Assembly: GCA_003696605.1 (NCBI GenBank) | Contig: RFGV01000334.1 | Coordinates: 1-32,254, forward strand | Direction: 5' to 3' | DNA length: 32,254 nucleotides | Source: Chloroflexota bacterium | GTDB taxonomy: Bacteria > Chloroflexota > Anaerolineae > Promineifilales > Promineifilaceae | Program-made: the position numbers and the translations under genes | Shown: in pieces, positions 25,696-32,254 of the stretch | Numbering within the stretch: position 1 is the stretch's first letter | Layout of the letters: every line of letters starts with the position of its first letter | Notes under the pieces: model-generated | What the model was told of the DNA's origin: nothing | Database searches by the model: none | The model's input: only the letters and a program-made list of their open reading frames with translations

Positions 25696-26835
25696 ATGGA
25701 ACTGTTAAACAGTCTGCTCTTCGACTACACACTACGTACTGTGGCACTCGGTGCAGCCACATTGGGCATTGTTAGCGGTGCATTAGGCTCATTCGCCGTA
25801 TTGCGCCGCCAAAGCTTGCTGGGAGATGCGATGTCCCATGCAGCACTGCCTGGTGTTGTCATTGCCTTTATGCTTACCGGCAGCAAAACACCGGTCATTC
25901 TCCTGGTGGGAGCGGCCGTTGCCGGTTGGTTGGGCGCACTACTCATGAACGGCGTTGTACGCAACACCCGCATCAAAGAAGACAGTGCGCTAGGCATAAT
26001 CCTTTCTGTCTTCTTCGGCTTTGGCCTTATGTTACTCACTTTTCTGCAACGCAACCCAGATGCCCGTCAGGCAGGGTTGAACAGTTTTCTGTTTGGTCAG
26101 GCTGCCACCTTGCTCATATCCGATGTAATTCCAATGGCTATTTTAGGTACCATTGTTTTGTTACTTGTGCTTATCTTTTGGAAAGAATTCAAGCTTTTGA
26201 GTTTCGATCGGGACTTCGCCGCCAGTTTAGGGTATCCGGTGGCCTGGCTGGATGTCGTTCTAACCAGTTTATTGGTGCTGGCTATCGTTGTGGGGTTGCA
26301 AGCGGTTGGTGTGGTGTTAATGAGTGCGATGGTTGTTGCGCCGGCAGCGGCTGCCCGCCAATGGACCGATCGATTGGGTGTGATGGTATTCCTGGCCGCC
26401 CTGTTTGGGGCAATAGCAGGTGTTGGTGGTGCAATGATAAGCAGTTTGGGGTCGGGATTGTCAACGGGTCCGGTTGTTGTGTTGGTGGTCAGTGGCATTG
26501 TGCTGCTTTCCTTACTCTTTGCCCCTAACCGCGGGCTAGTATGGAATTGGGTACGACAACAGCGGGATCGGCGAAAGCTGCGCTTGCAGTCGGTGTTGAC
26601 TAACATGTATTACCTGGCAGAGCAACACGACGATATGGCTCATCCCCATGCGGTTACTGTTTTGCAGGCAATGAATTTTGGTCAAGGTGGGGTACGTCGT
26701 AGTTTGCATGTATTAAGAGAGCGGGGGTTGGTTCAGGAATCCAGCTCAGGGTTTTGGGCGTTGACTGCGGAAGGTGTTGAAGAGGCGCGACAGTTGATTG
26801 ATTCACGTCGGGCAGGAAAGGGGGGTGACAGATGA
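25696..26835 (+). CDS. Metal ABC transporter permease with C-terminal winged-helix-like tail (1)
   Basis: This is a membrane subunit of the ABC-3 family. The 379 residues comprise about eight transmembrane helices (1-280), including LGDAMSHAALPGVV (42-55) and VGLQAVGVVLMSAMVVAPAAAARQ (199-222). A cytoplasmic extension of nearly 100 residues (about 285-379) follows, which ordinary members of about 270-290 residues lack. The tail reads like a winged helix: a helix with LTNMYYLAEQHDD, an AVTVLQAMNFGQGGVRRSLHVLRERGLV helix-turn-helix, and GFWALTAEGVEEARQLI as wing and final helix. GGAGGG precedes the ATG. It overlaps the next gene by 4 bases (ATGA). Confidence 0.92.
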   Translation: MELLNSLLFDYTLRTVALGAATLGIVSGALGSFAVLRRQSLLGDAMSHAALPGVVIAFMLTGSKTPVILLVGAAVAGWLGALLMNGVVRNTRIKEDSALGIILSVFFGFGLMLLTFLQRNPDARQAGLNSFLFGQAATLLISDVIPMAILGTIVLLLVLIFWKEFKLLSFDRDFAASLGYPVAWLDVVLTSLLVLAIVVGLQAVGVVLMSAMVVAPAAAARQWTDRLGVMVFLAALFGAIAGVGGAMISSLGSGLSTGPVVVLVVSGIVLLSLLFAPNRGLVWNWVRQQRDRRKLRLQSVLTNMYYLAEQHDDMAHPHAVTVLQAMNFGQGGVRRSLHVLRERGLVQESSSGFWALTAEGVEEARQLIDSRRAGKGGDR

Positions 26836-27935
26836 GTGTGCAACTGGAAGTGCAATTGATTGCGGTTGTGGTAGCGGTTGCCTGTGCTTTGCCGGGGGTA
26901 TTTTTGGTTTTGCGGGGCATGGCCATGATGAGTGATGCAATTAGTCATACGGTTTTGCTGGGTATTGTGTTGGCGTTTTTCCTGGTGGGTGATCTGGATT
27001 CTCCGTTGCTGATTGTGGGGGCGGCATTGATGGGGGTGCTGACGGTGACGCTTGTGGAGCTATTGAATCAGACGCAATTGGTCAAGCAGGATGCGGCGAT
27101 TGGGTTGGTGTTTCCGGCGTTGTTTAGTGTGGCGGTTATTTTGATTTCCCGGTTTGCGCGGGGTGTGCATTTGGATGTGGATGCGGTGTTGTTGGGGGAG
27201 TTGGCGTTTGCGCCGTTTGATCGGGTGCAGTTTTGGGGATTGGATGTGCCGATTGCTTTGGCTGTGATGGGGGGGATTTTGGTATTGAATGGGTTGTTTA
27301 TTGGTTTGTTTTATAAGGAATTGAAGTTGGCGACGTTTGATCCGGCATTGGCGGCGGCGTTGGGGTTTTCGCCTGTGTTGTTGCATTATGGGTTGATGAC
27401 GCTTGTGTCGGTAACGGCCGTTGGGGCGTTTGACGCGGTTGGGTCTGTATTGGTCGTGGCGTTGATGATTACTCCTCCGGCAACGGCTTATTTGCTGACC
27501 AATCGCTTGTCTCATATGTTGGGTTTGAGTGCCGTCATTGGGGCGGGGAGTGCGTTGGCGGGTTACTGGTTGGCGCGTTTGTTGGATGCGAATATTGCAG
27601 GTTCTATGGCCACAATGACTGGGGCTATCTTTTTGGTGACGTTTTTGCTGGCGCCGGAACGGGGAATTGTGGCGATTTTGCGACGGCGACAACGACAACG
27701 GTGGGAGTTTGCACAGGCTGCGCTGACGATTCATTTGCTGCATCATGAAGATTCGCCACAGGCGGATGAGGAGTGTCGTGTGGATCATTTGGGTGAGCAT
27801 TTGCGGTGGCAACGGCCGTTTGCCGATGAGGTGGTGCGGTTGGCCCGACGTCATGGACTGGTGACACAAGATAACGGCCGTTTGTACCTGACCGACAAAG
27901 GGCGTCAGACTGTGCAGGATGCCATCGTCCGATAG
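26832..27935 (+). CDS. Metal ABC transporter permease with C-terminal winged-helix-like tail (2)
   Basis: This is a second ABC-3 permease, 367 residues, which should form a heterodimer with the first. Family segments are MSDAISHTVLLGIVLAF (33-49) and VGAFDAVGSVLVVALMITPPATAYLL (197-222). It too carries a cytoplasmic tail (about 284-367): ALTIHLLHHED, then DHLGEHLRWQRPFADEVVRLARRHGLV and GRLYLTDKGRQTVQDAI, again an HTH-plus-wing pattern. The two tails are related in layout but not close in sequence. Translation is coupled to the first permease by an ATGA overlap. It is the last gene of the mnt operon; no clear terminator follows within 200 bp. Confidence 0.92.
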   Translation: MSVQLEVQLIAVVVAVACALPGVFLVLRGMAMMSDAISHTVLLGIVLAFFLVGDLDSPLLIVGAALMGVLTVTLVELLNQTQLVKQDAAIGLVFPALFSVAVILISRFARGVHLDVDAVLLGELAFAPFDRVQFWGLDVPIALAVMGGILVLNGLFIGLFYKELKLATFDPALAAALGFSPVLLHYGLMTLVSVTAVGAFDAVGSVLVVALMITPPATAYLLTNRLSHMLGLSAVIGAGSALAGYWLARLLDANIAGSMATMTGAIFLVTFLLAPERGIVAILRRRQRQRWEFAQAALTIHLLHHEDSPQADEECRVDHLGEHLRWQRPFADEVVRLARRHGLVTQDNGRLYLTDKGRQTVQDAIVR

Positions 27936-28026
27936 GTAGGGAGTGGGGGAGCCATTTTCCATTGTTCAAGTCTCTTTGTTGATTTTTTTAATATTTCGTA
28001 AGTCTATTTGTAATTTTGGTTTTATA

Positions 28027-28066
28027 CATTACTGAAGTACTAGTTGGCTCCCAACCAACAGTAATG
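28027..28066 (+). promoter_or_regulatory. Bulged inverted repeat upstream of the response regulator
   Basis: CATTACT pairs with AGTAATG, and inside it GTTGG pairs with CCAAC, with a 9-nt bulge on the left arm. It lies 70 bp before the regulator's GTG in the 200-bp gap after the mnt operon. It might be an operator or leader hairpin, and there is no T-tract to make it a terminator. Confidence 0.35.
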
Positions 28067-28135
28067 TTTGATTAACTGCTGGACAGTGCAGTATCAATCC
28101 GGCCCCAGTACAGCTTTTCAGGAAGAGGCATAACA

Positions 28136-28522
28136 GTGAGTTGGTCTATTTTAATCGTTGATGACGAAGCAATGACTCGAAAGTTACTGCGAATGATGCT
28201 TGGTCCTGCCGGATATGAAATTTTTGAAGCGGAAGATGGCCTTGATGCATTGCACCAGGTGGCAAAACAGGTTCCTGATTTGATAATACTGGATATCATG
28301 ATGCCAAACATGGACGGCCTGGAGGTATGTCGGCGATTACGTGCCCAAAAGGAAACGGCCGATATTCCCATCATCATTCTAAGTGCCCGTACCAGTTCCC
28401 ATTACATTGAAGAAGGATTACGTGCCGGAGCAACTCGATACCTTACCAAACCGATTACACGTCAGGAAATACTTCACCATGTTCGTGAAGTTCTGGCAGA
28501 TGTTTCGGTCAGGACGAGTTAG
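28136..28522 (+). CDS. Single-domain response regulator (CheY-like receiver)
   Basis: This 128-residue protein is a receiver domain with no output domain. The acidic pair is D9/D10 (VDDEAM), the phospho-acceptor is D53 (ILDIMMP), S83 is the switch residue (ILSAR), and K105 is in LTKPI. All canonical receiver residues are present, so it should be phosphorylated by a histidine kinase and act through protein contacts. No kinase gene is nearby. The start is GTG with AGGAAGAGG about 7 bases upstream. It is transcribed alone and ends at its own terminator. Confidence 0.92.
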   Translation: MSWSILIVDDEAMTRKLLRMMLGPAGYEIFEAEDGLDALHQVAKQVPDLIILDIMMPNMDGLEVCRRLRAQKETADIPIIILSARTSSHYIEEGLRAGATRYLTKPITRQEILHHVREVLADVSVRTS

Positions 28523-28550
28523 CAAACACCTCTTGTGCCAGCTTGCATGT

Positions 28551-28586
28551 GTGGACCGTTCAAAAGCGGTCCACTTCTCTTTTTCT
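28551..28586 (+). terminator. Intrinsic terminator of the response regulator gene
   Basis: A perfect 8-bp stem GTGGACCG / CGGTCCAC (28551-28558 with 28567-28574) closes an 8-nt loop and is followed by TTCTCTTTTTCT. It begins 28 bp after the stop. On the minus strand it has no T-tract, so it does not serve the convergent argH. Confidence 0.88.
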
Positions 28587-28647
28587 AAAACAGAATAATA
28601 GGGTTAAGCCATCACTGTTGTGGATGTCTCTCGGTAATACCGTTAGG

Positions 28648-30021
28648 CTACATGCCTATGGCTTCGCGGGCGGCACGCAATTGTGCTTTTAACGCAGAAA
28701 GTGCTGTTCCACCAGGCACATTGCGTGCCGCCAGTGAGGCCTCCACAGTGAGTGTATCCAGAATATCGGCCGTAAAGTATGAACTGATCTCTTGCCAGTC
28801 AGATAAAGGTAGTTGGGTCAGGGAGATTCCTTTTGTTTCTGCTCGTCGAACAGCTTGCCCCACTAATTCATGTGCTTGCCGAAAGGGTACTCCCTTTTTT
28901 ACCAGATAATCGGCCGCATCAGTGGCCAGTAAGCCGGGTTCCAGTTGGGCGGCCATACGGTCAGGGTGAATTTTCAGGGTGTGAATGAGGCCGCTCATTA
29001 CCGGGAGTGCCATGATGAGGGTGTCGTAGGCATCAAAAACTGGCTCTTTATCTTCTTGTAAGTCTTTGTCGTAGGCAGAGGGGAGTCCTTTGAGTGTGGT
29101 TAATAGCCCGGTTAGATGACCGATAAGACGGCCGCTTTTACCCCGCGTGAGTTCCAAAGTGTCGGGGTTCTTTTTTTGGGGCATCAGGCTGGAACCAGTA
29201 CTGTAAGCATCGTCCAACTCCACAAAACCAAATTCCCGACTACTAAATAAAATGAGCTGTTCTGAGAGGCGGGCGAGATGCAGCCCCAACATGGCAGTAA
29301 CGTACAAAAAGTCGGCAGCAAAATCACGGTCGGAGACGGCATCGAGACTGTTGGGGCTAATGGTGCGAAAGCCGAGTTCAGCAGCCAGGGTGTCTCGGTC
29401 AATTGGGTAGGCTGTGCCTGCCAATGCACCAGAGCCGAGGGGAAGAACGGCCGTATCCCGTTGTACCCGTTGCAACCGTTGCCGATCACGCACCAACGGC
29501 CAGAAATGGGAAAGCAGCCAATGCCCCCACGTAACGGGTTGCGCATGTTGCAAATGCGTATAACCCGGCATGGGAACAGTCAATCCTTCTGCGGCACATG
29601 TAAGCAGAGCTTGCTGCAATTCATGCAACTGAGTTAACAAATGTCCTGCCGCTCGCATAACCCATAACCGAAAATCAGTCGCTACCTGATCATTCCGACT
29701 ACGGCCAGTATGCAGTTTTCCCCCAACATCACCCACCAATTCTGTCAACCGACGCTCTACAGCCGTGTGAATATCTTCATCGTGAGGCTGAAAGACAAAA
29801 GTCCCATTGTTAAATTCTGCGCGTACCTGTTCCAGCCCGTGAATAATGGCCTCTGTTTCTGCGGCAGTAAGAACACCCGCCTGATAGAGCGCACGTGCCC
29901 AGGCTATGCTGCCAGTAATATCTTCATCGTACAGGCGCATATCAAATGGCAGGCTGGCGTTAAAGAGATGCACACGTTCATCAATCTGGCGCTCAAATCG
30001 GCCACCCCATAACTTTTTCAT
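28648..30021 (-). CDS. argH: Argininosuccinate lyase
   Basis: This is the last enzyme of arginine synthesis, splitting argininosuccinate to arginine and fumarate. The 457 residues have the family start MKKLWGGRFE, the substrate-binding TGRSRNDQVATD (105-116), and GYTHLQHAQP (153-162) with the catalytic H156. The flexible catalytic loop GSSLMPQKKNPD (276-287) carries the active serine. All key residues are present. GGAGAG precedes the ATG. It is the final gene of the leftward arg cluster, 26 bp after the small membrane-protein gene. No strong terminator follows on its strand. Confidence 0.96.
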   Translation of the reverse strand: MKKLWGGRFERQIDERVHLFNASLPFDMRLYDEDITGSIAWARALYQAGVLTAAETEAIIHGLEQVRAEFNNGTFVFQPHDEDIHTAVERRLTELVGDVGGKLHTGRSRNDQVATDFRLWVMRAAGHLLTQLHELQQALLTCAAEGLTVPMPGYTHLQHAQPVTWGHWLLSHFWPLVRDRQRLQRVQRDTAVLPLGSGALAGTAYPIDRDTLAAELGFRTISPNSLDAVSDRDFAADFLYVTAMLGLHLARLSEQLILFSSREFGFVELDDAYSTGSSLMPQKKNPDTLELTRGKSGRLIGHLTGLLTTLKGLPSAYDKDLQEDKEPVFDAYDTLIMALPVMSGLIHTLKIHPDRMAAQLEPGLLATDAADYLVKKGVPFRQAHELVGQAVRRAETKGISLTQLPLSDWQEISSYFTADILDTLTVEASLAARNVPGGTALSALKAQLRAAREAIGM

Positions 30022-30047
30022 GAGTTTCTCTCCGTTATACGGTCAGT

Positions 30048-30257
30048 TCAGGCGACAAAAAACAGCCCCCAAATGCCTACACCTAACATGACAACACCCA
30101 TAATCAGGTAAAGAGCACGAGTTTTATTATCGCCGATGAGTTCGCGCGTGCGTCGAATTCGTCCCCGTTCCCAATAAAAATTGGGGCGGGTGATGACACC
30201 GTATAGGGTAAACAGACCATACAAAGTAAGAACGATACTTAACAAGTCAAAGCGCAT
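30048..30257 (-). CDS. Small two-helix membrane protein between argG and argH
   Basis: This 69-residue protein has two hydrophobic helices (about 5-22 and 49-68) separated by a strongly charged cytoplasmic loop with YWERGRIRRTRELIGDNKTRALY. The layout and the loop ending in a RALYLIMGVVMLGVG helix resemble the Imm17-like small membrane proteins, though I cannot confirm membership. GGGAGAG is placed well before the ATG. It is co-oriented with argG and argH, and its presence inside the arginine operon is unexplained. The 146 bp between it and argG contain no obvious terminator or promoter. Confidence 0.7.
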   Translation of the reverse strand: MRFDLLSIVLTLYGLFTLYGVITRPNFYWERGRIRRTRELIGDNKTRALYLIMGVVMLGVGIWGLFFVA

Positions 30258-30403
30258 AAAACTCTCCCTTGTTTGTGGATTCAGATACAGTAATTGGCAT
30301 TAATTGCAAGCAGCCGTCTCTTCATTATAGTTGGTGGGCGTGCCATTGGCGACCAATTGCAAACGACCGACATATTTGATGCCTGCACACAAACCATGCA
30401 CCA

Positions 30404-31669
30404 CTAATCCCGCTTGAATTTACTATAATCCGGCGCTGCATATCGAGTTTTGCCACCCCCACTCACTTCCATCATCGCCTTCACCTTCATCTGCAACCCA
30501 AACAAGTTGATAAACCCAATCGCATCCTTCTGGTCATACACATCTTCCTGACCAAAAGTAGCAAAATCCTCCCGATACAGACTGTGGGGGCTATACCGCC
30601 CCATAACGATCAGATTTCCCTTATAGAGCTTAAACTTTACCCAGCCAGTCACTGTTTCCTGCGTTTGTGTGATAAACGCTTGTAATGCTTCTCGCAAAGT
30701 GTGATACCATTTGCCAAAATAAACTAATTCAGCGTATCGGAGTGCAATCTGCTCTTTATAGTGCATGGTATCCCGATCCAGACACAGTGACTCCAGCTCT
30801 CGATGGGCAGCATAGAGAATTGTGCCTCCCGGTGTCTCATAGACGCCACGGGATTTCATGCCTACCAGTCGGTTTTCCACCAAGTCAATTCGGCCAAGGC
30901 CGTGCTTTGCCCCCAATTCATTCAGCTTTTCAATCAGTGAGGCTGGTGGCAATTGCACATCGTTTACAGCCACTGGTACGCCTTGTTCAAAATCAATTTT
31001 CACCAGTTCTGGCTCATCTGGCGCATCTTCCGGATCAACTGTCCACTGAAACATTTCTTTTTCTGGCGGATTGGCCGGATTTTCCAGGATGCCGCCCTCG
31101 TGCGAAAGATGCCACAGGTTACGGTCTCGGCTGTAAATGGATTTTTCTGTTTGGGTGACGGGCACATTGTGTTTGCGGGCATAGGCCAATGCGTCTTCCC
31201 GCGAGCGAATATCCCATTCTCGCCACGGAGCAATCACTTTGAGGGTGGGATTGAGTGCTTTGTAGGTTAGTTCGAATCGTACCTGGTCATTTCCTTTACC
31301 GGTGCAACCATGTGCGACGGCATCTGCACCTTCGGCTTCGGCGATGGCTACTTGCCATTTGGCAATGAGTGGGCGCGCGATGGATGTGCCCAGCAGGTAT
31401 TGTCGTTCGTATATTGCGCCTGATTGAAGCATGGGGAAGAGGAAGTCTTTGGCAAATTCGTGGCGCAGGTCTTCGACATAGACTTTGGTGGCGCCACTGG
31501 CTAAGGCTTTTTCTTTTAGTCCATCTAGTTCGTTGTCTCCCTGGCCAATGTTGGCGCAGAAGCAGATAACTTCACAGCCGTAGTTTTCGCGTAGCCACGG
31601 AACGATGACGGATGTGTCGAGACCGCCGGAATAGGCGAGTACAGCTTTGTTAATTTTTGGTTTGGACAT
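30404..31669 (-). CDS. argG: Argininosuccinate synthase
   Basis: This cytoplasmic enzyme joins citrulline and aspartate using ATP. The 421 residues include the ATP-pyrophosphatase P-loop AYSGGLDTS (12-20) and [18 protein letters not shown]. They also include [29 protein letters not shown], and later [22 protein letters not shown], all diagnostic. AGGAG lies 8 bases before the ATG, within the 20-bp region by which the upstream argA-type gene overlaps argG. This is the longest gene in the window without any CGGCCG palindrome. No defects are seen. Confidence 0.96.
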   Translation of the reverse strand: MSKPKINKAVLAYSGGLDTSVIVPWLRENYGCEVICFCANIGQGDNELDGLKEKALASGATKVYVEDLRHEFAKDFLFPMLQSGAIYERQYLLGTSIARPLIAKWQVAIAEAEGADAVAHGCTGKGNDQVRFELTYKALNPTLKVIAPWREWDIRSREDALAYARKHNVPVTQTEKSIYSRDRNLWHLSHEGGILENPANPPEKEMFQWTVDPEDAPDEPELVKIDFEQGVPVAVNDVQLPPASLIEKLNELGAKHGLGRIDLVENRLVGMKSRGVYETPGGTILYAAHRELESLCLDRDTMHYKEQIALRYAELVYFGKWYHTLREALQAFITQTQETVTGWVKFKLYKGNLIVMGRYSPHSLYREDFATFGQEDVYDQKDAIGFINLFGLQMKVKAMMEVSGGGKTRYAAPDYSKFKRD

Positions 31670-32153
31670 GATTTAACTCCTTTTGGATATGATTTGAGAG
31701 GTTTAGGACAACGGCCGTTTCATCACAAGCGTGTTGAAGTGGGCACAGGACACAATCCCGCCAGATTTTTTCAGGAAATTGTTCACGGGATACGATTTGA
31801 AAATTGAGACGCAAGAAAAACCGAACTGCCCGTGTCAGGGCAAACAAAACCGGCACCTGACGCTGGTGGGCGAGGGTGATGAGTTCGGTAACGAGTTGTT
31901 GGCCAACACCGTTGCCTTTGTGGGTGTCGGCAACAGCCAGGGAACGGACTTCGGCCAGGGTGGGGGTGTAGGTGAGCAGGGATACGCAGCCAATGATTTG
32001 CTGGTTGTCGTCGGTGGCTACCAGCCAGTCGGGCAGGGTGGCCTGGATAGATTCGGCCGTTCTGGGCAACAGGTCTCCCCGGCGAGCATGTTCGTTCACC
32101 AGTGTGAGGATGGCAGGAATATCATCGGGCTGAGCAGGGCGTATGTGTGTCAT
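31650..32153 (-). CDS. argA: N-acetylglutamate synthase, short GNAT type (ArgA-like)
   Basis: This 167-residue acetyltransferase would acetylate glutamate with acetyl-CoA, the first step of arginine synthesis. It consists of the GNAT domain alone, without the amino-acid-kinase domain of classical ArgA. Visible parts are [38 protein letters not shown] (acetyl-CoA pyrophosphate loop), [17 protein letters not shown], and the C-terminal [25 protein letters not shown]. The last segment closely matches the conserved cysteine-containing tail of short ArgA proteins. Its start overlaps the argD stop (ATGA) and its end overlaps argG by 20 bp, which makes the arginine role very likely. Confidence 0.85.
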   Translation of the reverse strand: MTHIRPAQPDDIPAILTLVNEHARRGDLLPRTAESIQATLPDWLVATDDNQQIIGCVSLLTYTPTLAEVRSLAVADTHKGNGVGQQLVTELITLAHQRQVPVLFALTRAVRFFLRLNFQIVSREQFPEKIWRDCVLCPLQHACDETAVVLNLSNHIQKELNHVQTKN

Positions 32154-32254
32154 GGGGCAACCTCTTGCAGACAGGTAGTGAGAATGTGAACGGCCGTATC
32201 TATTTGTTCTTTTGTCACGATAAGGGGCGGGGCGATACGCAAAACGGTTTCGCC
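32150..32254 (-). CDS. argD: Acetylornithine aminotransferase, C-terminal end (rest outside window)
   Basis: Only the last 34 codons lie inside the window, entering from the right edge. They read GETVLRIAPPLIVTKEQID and then [15 protein letters not shown] before a TGA. The phrase VLRIAPPLIVT is the usual C-terminal small-domain signature of class-III acetylornithine/ornithine aminotransferases. The stop overlaps the ArgA start, so argD is the upstream gene of the arg cluster. Residues past the window, including the PLP lysine, cannot be judged. One ACGGCCGT palindrome lies in this fragment. Confidence 0.85.
   Translation of the reverse strand, partial: GETVLRIAPPLIVTKEQIDTAVHILTTCLQEVAP

Larger units (their letters stand above)
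1..32254. repeat. Dispersed highly iterated palindrome ACGGCCGT
   Basis: The 8-bp palindrome ACGGCCGT, often extended to AAACGGCCGTTT, recurs about 50 times by hand count. Another 15-20 copies have one changed flank (TCGGCCGT or ACGGCCGA), giving about 75 CGGCCG cores. In random sequence of about 50% GC, about 0.5 and 8 copies would be expected. Clear examples are 153-160, 5983-5996 and 14605-14618 (both GAAACGGCCGTTTC), 8275-8288 (AAAACGGCCGTTTT), 10149-10156 with 10187-10194, and 18671-18682. Copies lie in genes on both strands and are read as Thr-Ala-Val, Asn-Gly-Arg or Arg-Pro-Phe according to frame. They are missing from argG and from the sulfotransferase region. Cyanobacterial HIP1 is a comparable phenomenon, but this sequence differs and its role is unknown. 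Confidence 0.9.

Noticed and set aside
27060-27962. 300-codon minus-strand frame opposite permease 2
   Set aside because: Gln/Arg/His-rich with no membrane or domain pattern; it opposes a well supported permease gene.
28551-28586. Bidirectional terminator also serving argH
   Set aside because: On the minus strand the stem is followed by ACATG and not by a T-run, so only the plus-strand direction is supported.
1-32254. CRISPR array, transposon or DNA-uptake signal as explanation of the repeated motif
   Set aside because: The copies are single short palindromes spaced irregularly with no constant spacer, no flanking transposase and no preferred orientation (a palindrome has none), so these classes do not fit.

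Overview
This 32 kb window is chromosomal DNA, most likely from a Chloroflexota bacterium (Anaerolineae-like). I infer this from gene style rather than a marker gene: a Ser/Thr kinase fused to FHA, a transmembrane segment, thrombospondin type-3 calcium repeats and a long Thr/Pro linker; a BTAD regulator; a DUF2330 protein; many TTG/GTG starts; and the short GNAT form of ArgA in an arginine operon. There are about 27 protein genes, tightly packed. I see no rRNA, tRNA, CRISPR array, insertion sequence or prophage.

Layout. 1-3.8 kb: the end of a diacylglycerol/lipid kinase gene coupled to a Ca2+/H+ antiporter, a convergent rlmA-type rRNA methyltransferase and a threonine aldolase. 3.9-8.3 kb: the large membrane kinase, a coupled HD phosphohydrolase and a small two-helix membrane protein. 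8.4-12.6 kb: a DUF2330 protein, a SanA/YdcF protein, and a renalase-like oxidoreductase overlapping a histone-deacetylase-fold gene. 12.7-15.0 kb: a P1B-4 (SPC/HEGGT) metal ATPase, followed by a 534 bp AT-rich regulatory gap. 15.6-19.8 kb: a BTAD regulator, two unrecognised beta-rich proteins (one with an HhH module), an 82-residue protein and a sulfotransferase. 20.0-27.9 kb: a metal homeostasis block made of a ZntA/CadA-type exporter behind a MerR regulator, divergent from a DtxR/MntR regulator and a manganese/zinc-type ABC importer. 28.1-32.25 kb: a lone response regulator, then the leftward arginine operon argD-argA-argG-(small membrane protein)-argH.

How the genes work together. Two metal circuits can be read from the DNA. 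The MerR gene ends inside a stretched-spacer promoter (20 bp, with a 22 bp dyad) that drives the Zn/Cd/Pb-type exporter. The DtxR-family regulator has a strong promoter covered by two abutting TTTAG-N6-CTAAA operators, and it is co-transcribed with the importer it presumably represses. Both importer permeases carry an extra cytoplasmic winged-helix-like tail.

The most striking feature is not a gene. The palindrome ACGGCCGT occurs about 50 times by hand count (chance expectation about 0.5), and its CGGCCG core about 75 times (chance about 8). It is spread through nearly all genes in all three reading frames. This behaves like a highly iterated palindrome comparable to cyanobacterial HIP1, but with a different sequence.
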